Origin: Myxococcus eversor
GTDB taxonomy: Bacteria; Myxococcota; Myxococcia; Myxococcales; Myxococcaceae
DNA: 64,000 nucleotides
Direction of reading: 5' to 3'
NCBI RefSeq assembly: GCF_010894455.1
Contig: NZ_JAAIXY010000007.1
Span: 124,001-188,000 of the forward strand
Shown here: positions 46,817 through 55,573 of the stretch, in pieces
How the letters are laid out: every line of letters begins with the position of its first letter
Position numbering within the stretch: the first letter of the stretch is position 1
Made by a program: the position numbers and the translations under genes
The notes under the pieces: generated by a model
Told to the model about the DNA's origin: nothing
What the model saw: only the letters and a program-made list of their open reading frames with translations
Database searches by the model: none

Positions 46817-47151
46817 GCCCCCCGGAGTCTAGACGGCTTCGCCCCCACTCGGGGCCGACTCCCCGCCTCTCCTTGCGTCATTTTCGGCCCGGCCCCCCGG
46901 CGGCTCGCACACAACCCGGCGGCAACAATCGCGCTCCGTGTGAAATCAGACGGGCCTCCGCCGGCCGCCCTCCCCGCGAGGCGGTGTCCTTTCCGCATCC
47001 CCAACCCTTCCCCAGCACAAACGCCACCCGCCCCACACATCCTCTCGTTCCTGCAACCGAGTTAACAACAGCGACGCGGGGCCCACGGAGAGGGTCGGTA
47101 TAACCGGCGGTGCAGCCTGAGCTGCGCAGTCCCATTCCCGCAGGAGAACAG
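46817..47151. other. Divergent intergenic region
   Basis: About 335 bases between the giant gene and the protease gene. It must hold promoters in both directions. I can call none with confidence and see no gene. Confidence 0.4.
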
Positions 47152-49086
47152 ATGAAACGAATCCAGCTCGCAGGTCTCGTCGTCGCGCTGATATCCGGCG
47201 TGCCGACCGCGCTGGCCTCGGCCCCCGTGTGCGAGGTGGCGGCCTCCCCCGCCTCCCAGCGCGCCACGAAGGTCGGCGAGGACGTGTACCGGCGATTCGA
47301 GTCGGCGCATCCCTATGCGTCGACCTCACTGCGCGCGCGGAGCGGGCCGCTCCACACCGACGTCATCACCCACGAGGGGGCCGCGTACATCGCCGCGCAC
47401 TTCGAGCGGCTGGAGCTGGAGGAAGGAGACTTCGTCGTGGTGCGCTCGCCGGACGGCACGCGCTCGCGGCGGTATGACGGAACGCACCCGGGTGCGCGCG
47501 ACGGCTTCTGGGCCGTGCACATCCCCGGTGACACGGCCATCATCGAGCTGCACGGCAAGGACTCCGAGGCGCGCCAAGGCATCCTGAACCGACACGGCTA
47601 CACCATCGACCGCTTCGCGCGCGGCTACACCAACGCGGAGAAGGGCTTCACGTCCGAGCTGGACAAGGCCGTGTGCGGCCCGGACGACACCGGCTGGGCG
47701 CCCTGCTACGCCACCAGCGAGCCGACCCTCTACGGCCGCGCCCGTCCCGTCGCGCGCCTGCTCATCGGCGGCTCCAGCGCGTGCACCGGTTGGCTGGTGG
47801 GAAGCCAGGGCCACGTGCTCACGAACCAGCACTGCATCGGCACCGCCAGCGATGCGCAGAACACCGACTTCGAATTCATGGCCGAGGGCGCCACCTGTGC
47901 CACGAGCTGCGGGAGCTGGTTCGGCTGTCCGGGCCACGTCATCGCTGGCGGCACGCTGGTCCAGGCGGACGCGCCTCGCGACTACGCGATGGTGCGGCTC
48001 GCGGTGAATCCAACGCGCAGCTTCGGCTACCTCCAGCTTCGCGGCGCGGGCGCGGTGGTGAACGAGCGCATCTACGTTCCCCAGCACCCGGCGGGCTACG
48101 GCAAGAAGATCGCCGTCACCTCGACGGACTCGCGCGACGAGTCGGGCTTCGCGGAGGTCTACAGCCTGAACGAAGCAGCCTGCCAGGCCGGCGGTCCCAA
48201 CGACGTGGGCTACTACGCGGACACGCAGGGCGGCTCCTCGGGCTCGCCGGTGGTCGGCTACTCGGACCACCTGGTCGTCTCGCTGCACCACTGCGCCAAC
48301 TGCCCCAACCGAGGCGTTCCCATCCAGGCCGTCGTCAGTCATCTGGGCGCTCTCCTGCCCACGTGCGCGCTCCCCACCGCGGGGTGCCCCGACCCCAACG
48401 GCAACGGCGAGCCGCCCCCGGAGGAGCCTCCTCCGCCTGCCAACTCCTTCGTGTTCACGGCCACCAACACCAACAGCGCGCAGCAGAACACCACCAACAA
48501 GAAGCTGACCCTCGCCGCCGGCCAACTGCTCACCGTGGCCACCTGTGGCCTGACGGGCGCGAAGACGACAGGGGACACGTACCTGCGCCTCTTCAATCCC
48601 TCGGGGGCCTCCATCGCCGCCAACGACGACGCATGCGGAGGACGAGGCTCCAGCATCACCCTCACCGCCACCACCGCGGGCGAGTACGAGGTGCGCGCCG
48701 GCTGCTACTCGAGCGCGAGCTGCGGCGGCACCGTCGTCTGGGAGCTCTCCTCCCTGCCGCCTCCGCCCGCGAAGTCCGGCTCGTTCACCTTCAGCGGGAG
48801 CAACACCAACCACGCCCAGCAGGCGACCACCAACCGCGACATCAGCGTCACCGCGGGCCAGGTCCTCACCGTGGGCACCTGCGGCGCCTCGGGAGCGACC
48901 TTCACCGGAGACACGTACCTGCGCCTCTTCACCGGCGCCACCCAGGCCGCGGGGAATGACGACGCGTGCGGCGGACGCGGCTCCAGCATGAGCTTCACCG
49001 CCACCACGTCCGGCGCCGTGCAGGTTCGCGCCGGCTGCTACAGCAATACGACGTGCACCGGCACCGTCGTCTGGAACATCCAGTAG
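47152..49086 (+). CDS. Secreted trypsin-like serine protease with duplicated C-terminal domain
   Basis: A 644-residue exported protease. The signal peptide (LAGLVVALISGVPTALASA) is followed by a ~170-residue pro-region. The catalytic triad is His in VLTNQHCIGT, Asp in ADAPRDYAMVRL and Ser in GGSSGSPVVGY, as in chymotrypsin-fold lysyl-endopeptidase-like enzymes. After a Pro-rich linker there are two copies of a ~95-residue beta domain (NTNSAQQNTTNKKLTL... and NTNHAQQATTNRDISV..., each with TGDTYLRLF and NDDACGGRGSS), like pre-peptidase C-terminal domains. AGGAG lies 6 nt before ATG 47152. Confidence 0.9.
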   Translation: MKRIQLAGLVVALISGVPTALASAPVCEVAASPASQRATKVGEDVYRRFESAHPYASTSLRARSGPLHTDVITHEGAAYIAAHFERLELEEGDFVVVRSPDGTRSRRYDGTHPGARDGFWAVHIPGDTAIIELHGKDSEARQGILNRHGYTIDRFARGYTNAEKGFTSELDKAVCGPDDTGWAPCYATSEPTLYGRARPVARLLIGGSSACTGWLVGSQGHVLTNQHCIGTASDAQNTDFEFMAEGATCATSCGSWFGCPGHVIAGGTLVQADAPRDYAMVRLAVNPTRSFGYLQLRGAGAVVNERIYVPQHPAGYGKKIAVTSTDSRDESGFAEVYSLNEAACQAGGPNDVGYYADTQGGSSGSPVVGYSDHLVVSLHHCANCPNRGVPIQAVVSHLGALLPTCALPTAGCPDPNGNGEPPPEEPPPPANSFVFTATNTNSAQQNTTNKKLTLAAGQLLTVATCGLTGAKTTGDTYLRLFNPSGASIAANDDACGGRGSSITLTATTAGEYEVRAGCYSSASCGGTVVWELSSLPPPPAKSGSFTFSGSNTNHAQQATTNRDISVTAGQVLTVGTCGASGATFTGDTYLRLFTGATQAAGNDDACGGRGSSMSFTATTSGAVQVRAGCYSNTTCTGTVVWNIQ

Positions 49087-49139
49087 AGGCCGCGTTCCAC
49101 TTCGCGTCGGGCTCACGGAAAACCGTGCCGGACACGGGG

Positions 49140-49168
49140 CCTGGGCCACGGAAATCCGTGGCCCGGGC
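49140..49168. terminator. Bidirectional hairpin terminator
   Basis: GGGCCACGG (49143-49151) pairs with CCGTGGCCC (49156-49164) around the loop AAAT, extended outward with one mismatch. It lies between the convergent protease and sugar-transferase genes. A smaller hairpin of the same kind, CACGG-AAAA-CCGTG, precedes it at 49114-49127. Confidence 0.7.
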
Positions 49169-49180
49169 ACGCCTGCTCGC

Positions 49181-50575
49181 TCAGTAGGCGTTCTTCGACA
49201 GGAAGCCGCCCAGCGCGGTGCGCACGAGAATCTTCAGGTCCATCAAGAGCGACCAGTTCTCGATGTAGTACAGGTCGTATTCGATGCGCTTCTCGATGCA
49301 CGTCTGACCGCGCAGGCCGTTGATCTGCGCCCAGCCGGTGATGCCCGCCTTCACCTTGTGCCGCAGGTGGTAGCGAGGAATCTGCCGCTTGAACTCCTCG
49401 ATGAAGACAGGGCGTTCGGGGCGCGGGCCCACGAGGCTCATGTCGCCCGTCAGCACGTTGAAGAACTGCGGCAGCTCGTCCAGCGAGTACTTGCGCAGCA
49501 CGGTGCCGATGACGGTGCGGCGCGGGTCATCCTTGCGCGCCATCATCGCGCCGGAGTGCTCCGCGTCCACGCGCATGGTGCGGAACTTGAGGATGTGGAA
49601 GGTGCGGCCATCCATCCCCATGCGCTCCTGTCGGTACAGCAGCGGCCCGCGGCTGGACAGTCGCACCGCCAGCGCCGTGGCCGCCATGAGCGGCGCGGTG
49701 ACGAGGATGGCGAGCAGCGAGAAGAGGATGTCGAAGGCGCGCTTGGAGACCCGGCTCCAGCCCTCCATCGGGTCGCCCTGGAGGCGGATGATGGGCAGGC
49801 CGCCGAACTCCTCCAGCCCGCCGTACAGGGTGATGTACTGGTAGAGGTCCGGCACCACCCTGACGTCCACCGTGCGCAGCGCCAGTTGCTCCATCAGCCG
49901 CTTCACGTGCGCCTGGTCCTGCAGCGGCAGCGCGAGGATGACCTGGTCCACCGGCTGCGCGTCCAGCACGCGCTCCACGTCGTCCACGTGGCCGATGATG
50001 CGCACCCCGTTGACGTACTGGCCCACCTTCTCCGGCCGCAGCGACAAGAGGCCCGTCACCCGGAAGCCCAGCTCCCGGTGGCCCTCCACCGTCTCCACGA
50101 CGCGCTGGCCCAGCTCTCCCGCGCCGATGACGAGGATGGACTTGAGGTTGTGTCCCCTGCGCCGGATTTCACTCAGCACGTAGCGGAACGCCAACCGGCT
50201 GCACGTCACCAGCACGAAGGCATAGACGACGAAGATGACCAGCGTGAGGCGCGAGTACCGCTCCCGCGCGAAGTACGTGGCCGCCACCAGGATGAGCGTC
50301 GCGGTGATGGTGGACTTGAAGACCTCGAACACCTCCCCCGTGTTCGTCCGGGAGCGGTTCGTGGCGTACAGCCGCGACTGCTTGAAGGCCGCCGGGAAGA
50401 TGACGAGCACCATCAGCAGCGAGACGAGCGAGTCCTCCCAGGGAGGGACTCCCTCCGTGACGGGGACGATGCCGGAGAACCGCGTGACGTACGCCAAGGC
50501 GAACGCCACAGCGAGCATCACCATGTCCGCGAAGACTTTGATGGACGTGTAGAAGCGCTGGAGACGACTGAACAC
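49181..50575 (-). CDS. Undecaprenyl-phosphate glycosyl-1-phosphate transferase (WcaJ/EpsZ-like)
   Basis: A 464-residue polyisoprenyl-phosphate hexose-1-phosphate transferase that starts repeat-unit synthesis of a surface polysaccharide. It has four N-terminal membrane helices, a Rossmann-like cytoplasmic domain (SILVIGAGELGQRVVETVEG) and the catalytic C-terminal domain: KRAFDILFSLLAILVTAPLM, LLYRQERMGMDGRTFHILKFRTM, LDELPQFFNVLTGDMSLVGPRPERP and AGITGWAQINGLRG. In M. xanthus such enzymes initiate EPS, biosurfactant or spore-coat polymers. The GTG at 50575 has CAGGAG 7 nt upstream. Which polymer it serves is not decided here. Confidence 0.93.
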   Translation of the reverse strand: MFSRLQRFYTSIKVFADMVMLAVAFALAYVTRFSGIVPVTEGVPPWEDSLVSLLMVLVIFPAAFKQSRLYATNRSRTNTGEVFEVFKSTITATLILVAATYFARERYSRLTLVIFVVYAFVLVTCSRLAFRYVLSEIRRRGHNLKSILVIGAGELGQRVVETVEGHRELGFRVTGLLSLRPEKVGQYVNGVRIIGHVDDVERVLDAQPVDQVILALPLQDQAHVKRLMEQLALRTVDVRVVPDLYQYITLYGGLEEFGGLPIIRLQGDPMEGWSRVSKRAFDILFSLLAILVTAPLMAATALAVRLSSRGPLLYRQERMGMDGRTFHILKFRTMRVDAEHSGAMMARKDDPRRTVIGTVLRKYSLDELPQFFNVLTGDMSLVGPRPERPVFIEEFKRQIPRYHLRHKVKAGITGWAQINGLRGQTCIEKRIEYDLYYIENWSLLMDLKILVRTALGGFLSKNAY

Positions 50576-50793
50576 GCCTGGACTCCTGTAACCTGGTCAA
50601 CGGGGCGCCACCCCTTTGCAAGACTCGCACCCCGGCACAACGAGCACGCGTCCCGCCCGACTCCCTCTGACTCGCAGGCGTCGTAACACGGAAAATCCCG
50701 TGAAACCAACGAGTTACCCCTGCCGCCGGGGGACAGTGACAGGAGGTGGACAGGACGTGACGGTGAAAGACCGGGCCCGGGATGACAGCGGCG

Positions 50794-51936
50794 TCACACC
50801 GCCGTGGCGAGACGTGGGGATTTCCTCGACACCCTGAGGACGGACTCCACCTCCGACAACATGGCGCGCTGGAAGACAGCCCGTCCGAAGCGCTCGGCCT
50901 GCGAGCGGGCATCCTCCGGCTTGAAGCCGACCTCCCACGTCTCGAAGCGCCGCACGGCGTCCATCAGCGAGGCAGGTGTCTGCTCCGAGAAGAAGAGTCC
51001 CGTGCGGCTGTTCACCGTCTCCAACGCCCCGCCCCTTCCGAAGGCGATGACGGGGCGGCCGGTGGCCTGGGATTCCAGCGGCGTGATTCCGAAGTCCTCC
51101 TCGGGCGTGAAGATGAGCGCGCGAGCATCCCGGTACAGGGACGGGAGCGCGTCGTCGGAGACGTTGCCGAGGAACCGCACGTGCGGAGAGGGAGCCACTG
51201 ACGCGAGGCGCGCGGCCTCCTGGCCCGTGCCCACCACCCACAACGGAGCGCCCAGCGCGCGGAACGCCTCCACCGCGATGTCCAGCCGCTTGTAGGGGGC
51301 GAAGGCGCCGAGCCACAGGAAGTAGCCGCCCTGCCCTCCGCCCTCCAGGGGCAACCGGGTGAAGCGCTCCAGGTCCACGGGGGGATGGACGACGGTGGCG
51401 TCGCGGCCCCAGAAGCGCTGGAGCTTGCCGGCGACGTGGTGGCTGTTGGCGACGAAGTGGTCCACGCGCTGGGCCGAGGCGCGGTCCCACCGCTGGAGCC
51501 AGGGGCGCACGACATGGGCCGCCGCGCGCACCGGCAGACGGGCACGCCCGGGGCCGAAGTAGTCGTCGAACAAGTCCCACATGTACCGCATGGGCGCGTG
51601 CACGTAGCTCAGGTGGGGCACCCCCGACGGCACGGGCAGGCCCTTGGCCACGCAGTGACTGGAGGAGAGCACGACGTCGTAGTCGTCCTGGAGGCGCAGC
51701 GCTTCGATGGCCCGGGGCATCAGGGGCAGGAAGTGGCGGTAGCGCTCGTGGATGCCCGGAATCCGCTGGAGGAAGGACGTGAAGATGCGGCGGGATTCGA
51801 TGGCCGGGGACTGGCTGCCAGGCCGGTGGATGAGCGTGTAGATGTCCGCGTCGGGCAGCGCTTCGCAGAGCGCGTCGAGCACACGCTCCCCCCCGCGGTG
51901 GGTGACGAGCCAGTCGTGGACCAGGGCGACCTTCAC
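50794..51936 (-). CDS. Glycosyltransferase family 4
   Basis: A 380-residue GT-B glycosyltransferase with the family 4 layout. The N-terminal domain opens VALVHDWLVTHRGGERVLDAL, and the C-terminal nucleotide-sugar domain has YFLWLGAFAPYKRLDIAVEA, VRFLGNVSDDALPSLYRDA and the EX7E-type motif FTPEEDFGITPLESQATGRP. It would add a sugar to the lipid-linked repeat unit. It starts with GTG 51936. It is in the same gene group as the initiating sugar transferase but separated from it by 218 nt. Confidence 0.92.
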   Translation of the reverse strand: MKVALVHDWLVTHRGGERVLDALCEALPDADIYTLIHRPGSQSPAIESRRIFTSFLQRIPGIHERYRHFLPLMPRAIEALRLQDDYDVVLSSSHCVAKGLPVPSGVPHLSYVHAPMRYMWDLFDDYFGPGRARLPVRAAAHVVRPWLQRWDRASAQRVDHFVANSHHVAGKLQRFWGRDATVVHPPVDLERFTRLPLEGGGQGGYFLWLGAFAPYKRLDIAVEAFRALGAPLWVVGTGQEAARLASVAPSPHVRFLGNVSDDALPSLYRDARALIFTPEEDFGITPLESQATGRPVIAFGRGGALETVNSRTGLFFSEQTPASLMDAVRRFETWEVGFKPEDARSQAERFGRAVFQRAMLSEVESVLRVSRKSPRLATAV

Positions 51937-52032
51937 GATGCCGGCCTTCTAGCATCGGGCGTGCCTCCTGCCGACAGCAACTGCCGACAGCAACACGAAG
52001 CGGGTGCCTGCCCGCCCCCATGAAGGCCGCGC

Positions 52033-53148
52033 GTGTGGTACGCGGGAGACGTGGCTCATGTCCTCCTCGACCTGCGCATGGTGCGCGGCCGGCTGCACGG
52101 GATTGCCCGCTATGCGCTCGAGCTGGCGCGGCGAGTCCCCGCGCTCGCTCCGGACCTGCGCTTCTCCGCGCTGGTGCCCCCCGAGGGCCTGCCCTCGGAC
52201 CTGGGAGCGCTCGCGCCTCGCCTGCCCATGCACCGCGCGCTCGCGGGGTTCCTCTCCCCCGTGGAGCAACCCGCGCTGGCGGCGGACCTGGCGCGGCTGT
52301 CGCCCGACGTCTTCCACGCCACGTCGTTCGCCCTGCCCCTGTTCTGGAGCGGCCCGCTGGTGGCCACGCTGCATGACGCCAACCACATGGCGCTTTCGCA
52401 CCAGTACTCGCCCGCGCAGAGCCTGTACTACCGCGTGGTGGTGGGGCCTCGCGCCCGGCGGGCCTCCGCGCTGGTGACGGTGTCCGAATTCTCCCGCGAG
52501 GAATTGGCGAAGCACCTCAAGCTGTCGCCCTACCGGCTGCAGGTGATTCCCAATGGCGTGGACTCGCGCTTCCAGCCGCCCTCGGCCGCGGAGGCCCGCG
52601 AGTTCCGGGAGCGACAGGAGCTGCCCGCGCGCTACGTGGCGGCGGTGGGCAACGCGAAGCCCTTCAAGAACCTGGAGCTCTTGCGGCACTTCGCGGCGGA
52701 CCTGCCGGTGCCCATCGTCCTGCTCGCGGGCAAGGGCGCGGTGGCGCACGAATTGGGGCTGCACGAGAACGTGATTGATTTGGAGGAGCTGCCCGAATCG
52801 GAGATGGCGCTCTTCTACGGGGCGGCGGCGGCGCTGCTCCTGCCGTCGAAGTACGAGGGCTTCGGGCTGCCCGCGTTGGAGGCGATGGCGGCGGGCTGTC
52901 CCGTGCTGGCCGCGGACGCGACGGCGCTCCCGGAAGTGGTGGGCGGCGCGGCGCTGAGGCTCCCACCGGACGACGCGGTGGCCTGGCGCGAGGCGACACT
53001 GCGGGTGCTTCGAGACGACGGCCTGCGCACGGAGCTGGTGGAGCTGGGTCGGGAGCGCGCCGCGCGCTTCACCTGGGACGAATGCGCGCGCAAGACGGTT
53101 GCCGTGTACCGGCGCGTGCTCGAGTCGCGCCCGCTGCCTCCTCGCTGA
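52033..53148 (+). CDS. Glycosyltransferase family 4
   Basis: A 371-residue GT-B glycosyltransferase on the opposite strand. RGRLHGIARYALELARR, DVFHATSFALPLFW, SALVTVSEFSREELAKHL, RYVAAVGNAKPFKNLELLRHFA and LPSKYEGFGLPALEAMAAGCPV are the expected motifs in order; the last is the EX7E sugar-nucleotide motif. GTG 52033 is chosen because AAGG lies 6 nt upstream; GTG 52051 has its ribosome-binding site too close. Acceptor and donor cannot be predicted. Confidence 0.9.
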   Translation: MWYAGDVAHVLLDLRMVRGRLHGIARYALELARRVPALAPDLRFSALVPPEGLPSDLGALAPRLPMHRALAGFLSPVEQPALAADLARLSPDVFHATSFALPLFWSGPLVATLHDANHMALSHQYSPAQSLYYRVVVGPRARRASALVTVSEFSREELAKHLKLSPYRLQVIPNGVDSRFQPPSAAEAREFRERQELPARYVAAVGNAKPFKNLELLRHFAADLPVPIVLLAGKGAVAHELGLHENVIDLEELPESEMALFYGAAAALLLPSKYEGFGLPALEAMAAGCPVLAADATALPEVVGGAALRLPPDDAVAWREATLRVLRDDGLRTELVELGRERAARFTWDECARKTVAVYRRVLESRPLPPR

Positions 53149-53169
53149 ACCGGAGGGAGCGCAGGCCCG

Positions 53170-54456
53170 CTAGCGCGGCGCCGGACGCCCGCGCAGCACG
53201 TCACTGCCCTCGCACAGCCCCAGGCCCCAGATGAGGGCGAAGGAGAGGTGCACGCTGGAGTGGAACGGCAGGTAGTGCACCATCGCGAGGATGTGGAAGC
53301 CCACGAAGGACAAGAGCGCGCCCGTGGCGGCCAGCGAGCCCGCGCGGTAGCGACGGATGAGAGCCCAGCCCAGCAGGCCGTGCACCGCCAGCGTCAGCAG
53401 CAGGCCCACCAGCCCCGTCTCGGCCCACACCGTCAACCAGAGGTTGTGCGAGTCGGTGGCCAGCAAGTCGGTGATGCCAGACTCCCCCTGCCTCGCGAGG
53501 ACGGCGGCCTTGTGGTTGCCGAAGCCCACGCCCAGGAGCGGATGCTCGCGCACCAGGCTCCAGCCCACCTTCATGGCCAGCTCGCGCTCCCCGCCGTAGA
53601 TGTTGCCCACGGCCTTCTCCAGGCGCGCGCGCCACGCAGGTGACGTGAGGACGACCACCACCAGCACCGCGATGAGCGCCAGGCCCGCCTTGCGCGCAAG
53701 GCCACTCACCAGCAGCAGCAGCGCCACCACGCTGACCAGCAGCGCCGCGCCCAGCGCCGCGCGGGCGAAGGCGTTGTAGATGGACACCAGCAGACCCAGC
53801 ACCACCGCGCCCGCCAGCATGCGCCGCCGAGCCACCTCGGAGCTGCCCAGCACCGCGAGCGCGGGGCCCAGCGCGGCGATCGCGCCATGCGCGAAGCGCA
53901 GCCGGTGGAAGAAGATGCCCCCGGCCGCGTAGCGCGGAGAGGCCTCCGTGCCGAAGTTCTCGTGCAGCCGGCCCGGATTCAGCTTGAGGAACGCGAAGGG
54001 CTCCCACGGCCAGCGCACCCGGTTCTGGAACATGCCCAGCGCAGCGTCGAACAACCACCCCGCCGCCACCGTGCTCGCGAGCGCCAGCCACGGCACGCCC
54101 ACCGAGCCCACGCACGCCACGGCGGCGCCCGCCACCGAGTCCAGGACTTGTCCGTAGCGCGAGCTTCGAGGCCACCCGCTCGCCGCGCCCGTCAGCAGCG
54201 CCAGCCCGGGGGACACCACCTGCCACGCACACAGCGCCACGCTGGCCAGCACGTAGGCGCGCACGTCGGAGGCCAGCTTCAGCTGACGCCGCGCCGCCAG
54301 CACCAGTGCCAGCAGCACCGCCGCGGACGCGGCCACCTGCAACACGACTTCGGCCAGCACCAGGCCCACCGCCCAGACGAGCAGGACTCCAGCCACGGCG
54401 CGACGAAGGAAGATCTCCAGCCGGGGCTGGGAGGGATGGTCCATGGATGGACTCAC
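53170..54456 (-). CDS. O-antigen ligase/polymerase-like membrane protein (Wzy/WaaL family)
   Basis: A 428-residue multi-pass protein with about eleven hydrophobic segments and the Wzy_C-type periplasmic loop with Arg and His residues: NPGRLHENFGTEAS, SIYNAFARAALGAA and LVREHPLLGVGFGNH...DSHNLWLTVWAETG. The last block (HPLLGVGFGNH, DSHNLWL) is the family signature. It either polymerises repeat units or ligates them to lipid A core. GTG 54456 is 2 nt before the stop of the LptG gene, with a GAGG site, so it is the last gene of the long minus-strand operon. Confidence 0.87.
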   Translation of the reverse strand: MSPSMDHPSQPRLEIFLRRAVAGVLLVWAVGLVLAEVVLQVAASAAVLLALVLAARRQLKLASDVRAYVLASVALCAWQVVSPGLALLTGAASGWPRSSRYGQVLDSVAGAAVACVGSVGVPWLALASTVAAGWLFDAALGMFQNRVRWPWEPFAFLKLNPGRLHENFGTEASPRYAAGGIFFHRLRFAHGAIAALGPALAVLGSSEVARRRMLAGAVVLGLLVSIYNAFARAALGAALLVSVVALLLLVSGLARKAGLALIAVLVVVVLTSPAWRARLEKAVGNIYGGERELAMKVGWSLVREHPLLGVGFGNHKAAVLARQGESGITDLLATDSHNLWLTVWAETGLVGLLLTLAVHGLLGWALIRRYRAGSLAATGALLSFVGFHILAMVHYLPFHSSVHLSFALIWGLGLCEGSDVLRGRPAPR

Positions 54457-54457
54457 G

Positions 54458-55573
54458 CTACCTCACCGCGAGCCAACGGCGGGGCAGGTGGAGGAAGCCC
54501 TCGCGACGCAGCCACAGCGCCCCTGCCGCCAGCACCAGCAGGACGGGGGGAGTCCACGCCGCCACCAGGGGGGTCAATCGCTCGGTGAGCACCAACGTGC
54601 GGCACACCATCATCAACCCCCACATCGCCACGGCGACAAGCAGGCCCTCGACGATGGCGGCGGTGAGGTGCCCCCGGCGATTGGTGCGCAGCGCCAACCC
54701 CACCCCCAGGAGCGCCGCCGGCAGCGCCGCGAGCGGATAGGCGAAGCGATTGTGCAGCGCGAGCTGGAACTGCTTCGTCGCCAGACCCACCTCGCGGCGC
54801 GCGACAATCTGCTCGCGCAACTCCCTCACCCGCATCTGCTCCGGGCGTCCTGGCCGGATGCGGAAGGCCGAGGCGGCGATGCCCAGCTCGTACTCGGCGC
54901 TTTCCAGGCTCTTCACCGACGTGTGCTTCTCTCCGGCGAAGGAGCGCTCCACCACCTCCGTCAGCCGCCAGCGCGTCCCGTCCAGCCACTCCATCCGCGA
55001 TGCGTCCAGCCGCCGCTCCAGCTTGAACTCCCGCGACAGGGTGAAGATGGACACGTCCTGGAAGCCCTCCTGCGCGCTGCCCGCGCGGAGGAAGAAGATG
55101 TGGTCGCCGCGTCGGAACCATTGCTTCGGCGTGTAGTAGAAGCGCCAGTCGCCCCAGCGATTGAAGCGCTGTGTGGTGATTTCATCGACGCGCCGTCCCG
55201 CGTGCGTCGCGATGACTTCGTCGAAGGCGATGAGCCCCGTGCACGCCATGAGTCCGAAGGCCAGCACGGGTGCGTACAGCGCCGTGGGACCGAAGGTCAG
55301 CGCGCGGATGGCCGTCACCTCGCCCTGCTTGCGCAACGCGGACACCGTCGTGCCCGCGGCCAGCAGCAGCGCGGCGGGCCCGAGCTGCTGCACCGCCATC
55401 AGCGCCTTGTAGCCGTAGAGCTTCGCCGCATCCATCACCCAGCCCGGCCCCGTGTACGTCTTCGCGCGGTCGACGAAGTCCACCACCACGAAGACGAGCA
55501 CCAGCCCGCCGAGGATGCCCAGCGCGAAGCGGATGTACGTCTTCAGCACGTACCCGAAGAGCGTCAGTCTCAC
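54458..55573 (-). CDS. lptG: LPS export permease LptG
   Basis: A 371-residue YjgP/YjgQ family permease. There are six membrane helices, three on each side of a periplasmic beta-jellyroll domain (residues ~130-260, with HIFFLRAGSAQEGFQDVSIF). With LptF and the LptB ATPase it extracts LPS from the inner membrane. Motifs include GDWRFYYTPKQWFRRGDH and HNRFAYPLAALPAALLGVGLAL. The GTG start at 55573 overlaps the stop of lptF (GTGA). The order lptF-lptG is the usual one. lptB is not in the window. Confidence 0.87.
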   Translation of the reverse strand: MRLTLFGYVLKTYIRFALGILGGLVLVFVVVDFVDRAKTYTGPGWVMDAAKLYGYKALMAVQQLGPAALLLAAGTTVSALRKQGEVTAIRALTFGPTALYAPVLAFGLMACTGLIAFDEVIATHAGRRVDEITTQRFNRWGDWRFYYTPKQWFRRGDHIFFLRAGSAQEGFQDVSIFTLSREFKLERRLDASRMEWLDGTRWRLTEVVERSFAGEKHTSVKSLESAEYELGIAASAFRIRPGRPEQMRVRELREQIVARREVGLATKQFQLALHNRFAYPLAALPAALLGVGLALRTNRRGHLTAAIVEGLLVAVAMWGLMMVCRTLVLTERLTPLVAAWTPPVLLVLAAGALWLRREGFLHLPRRWLAVR

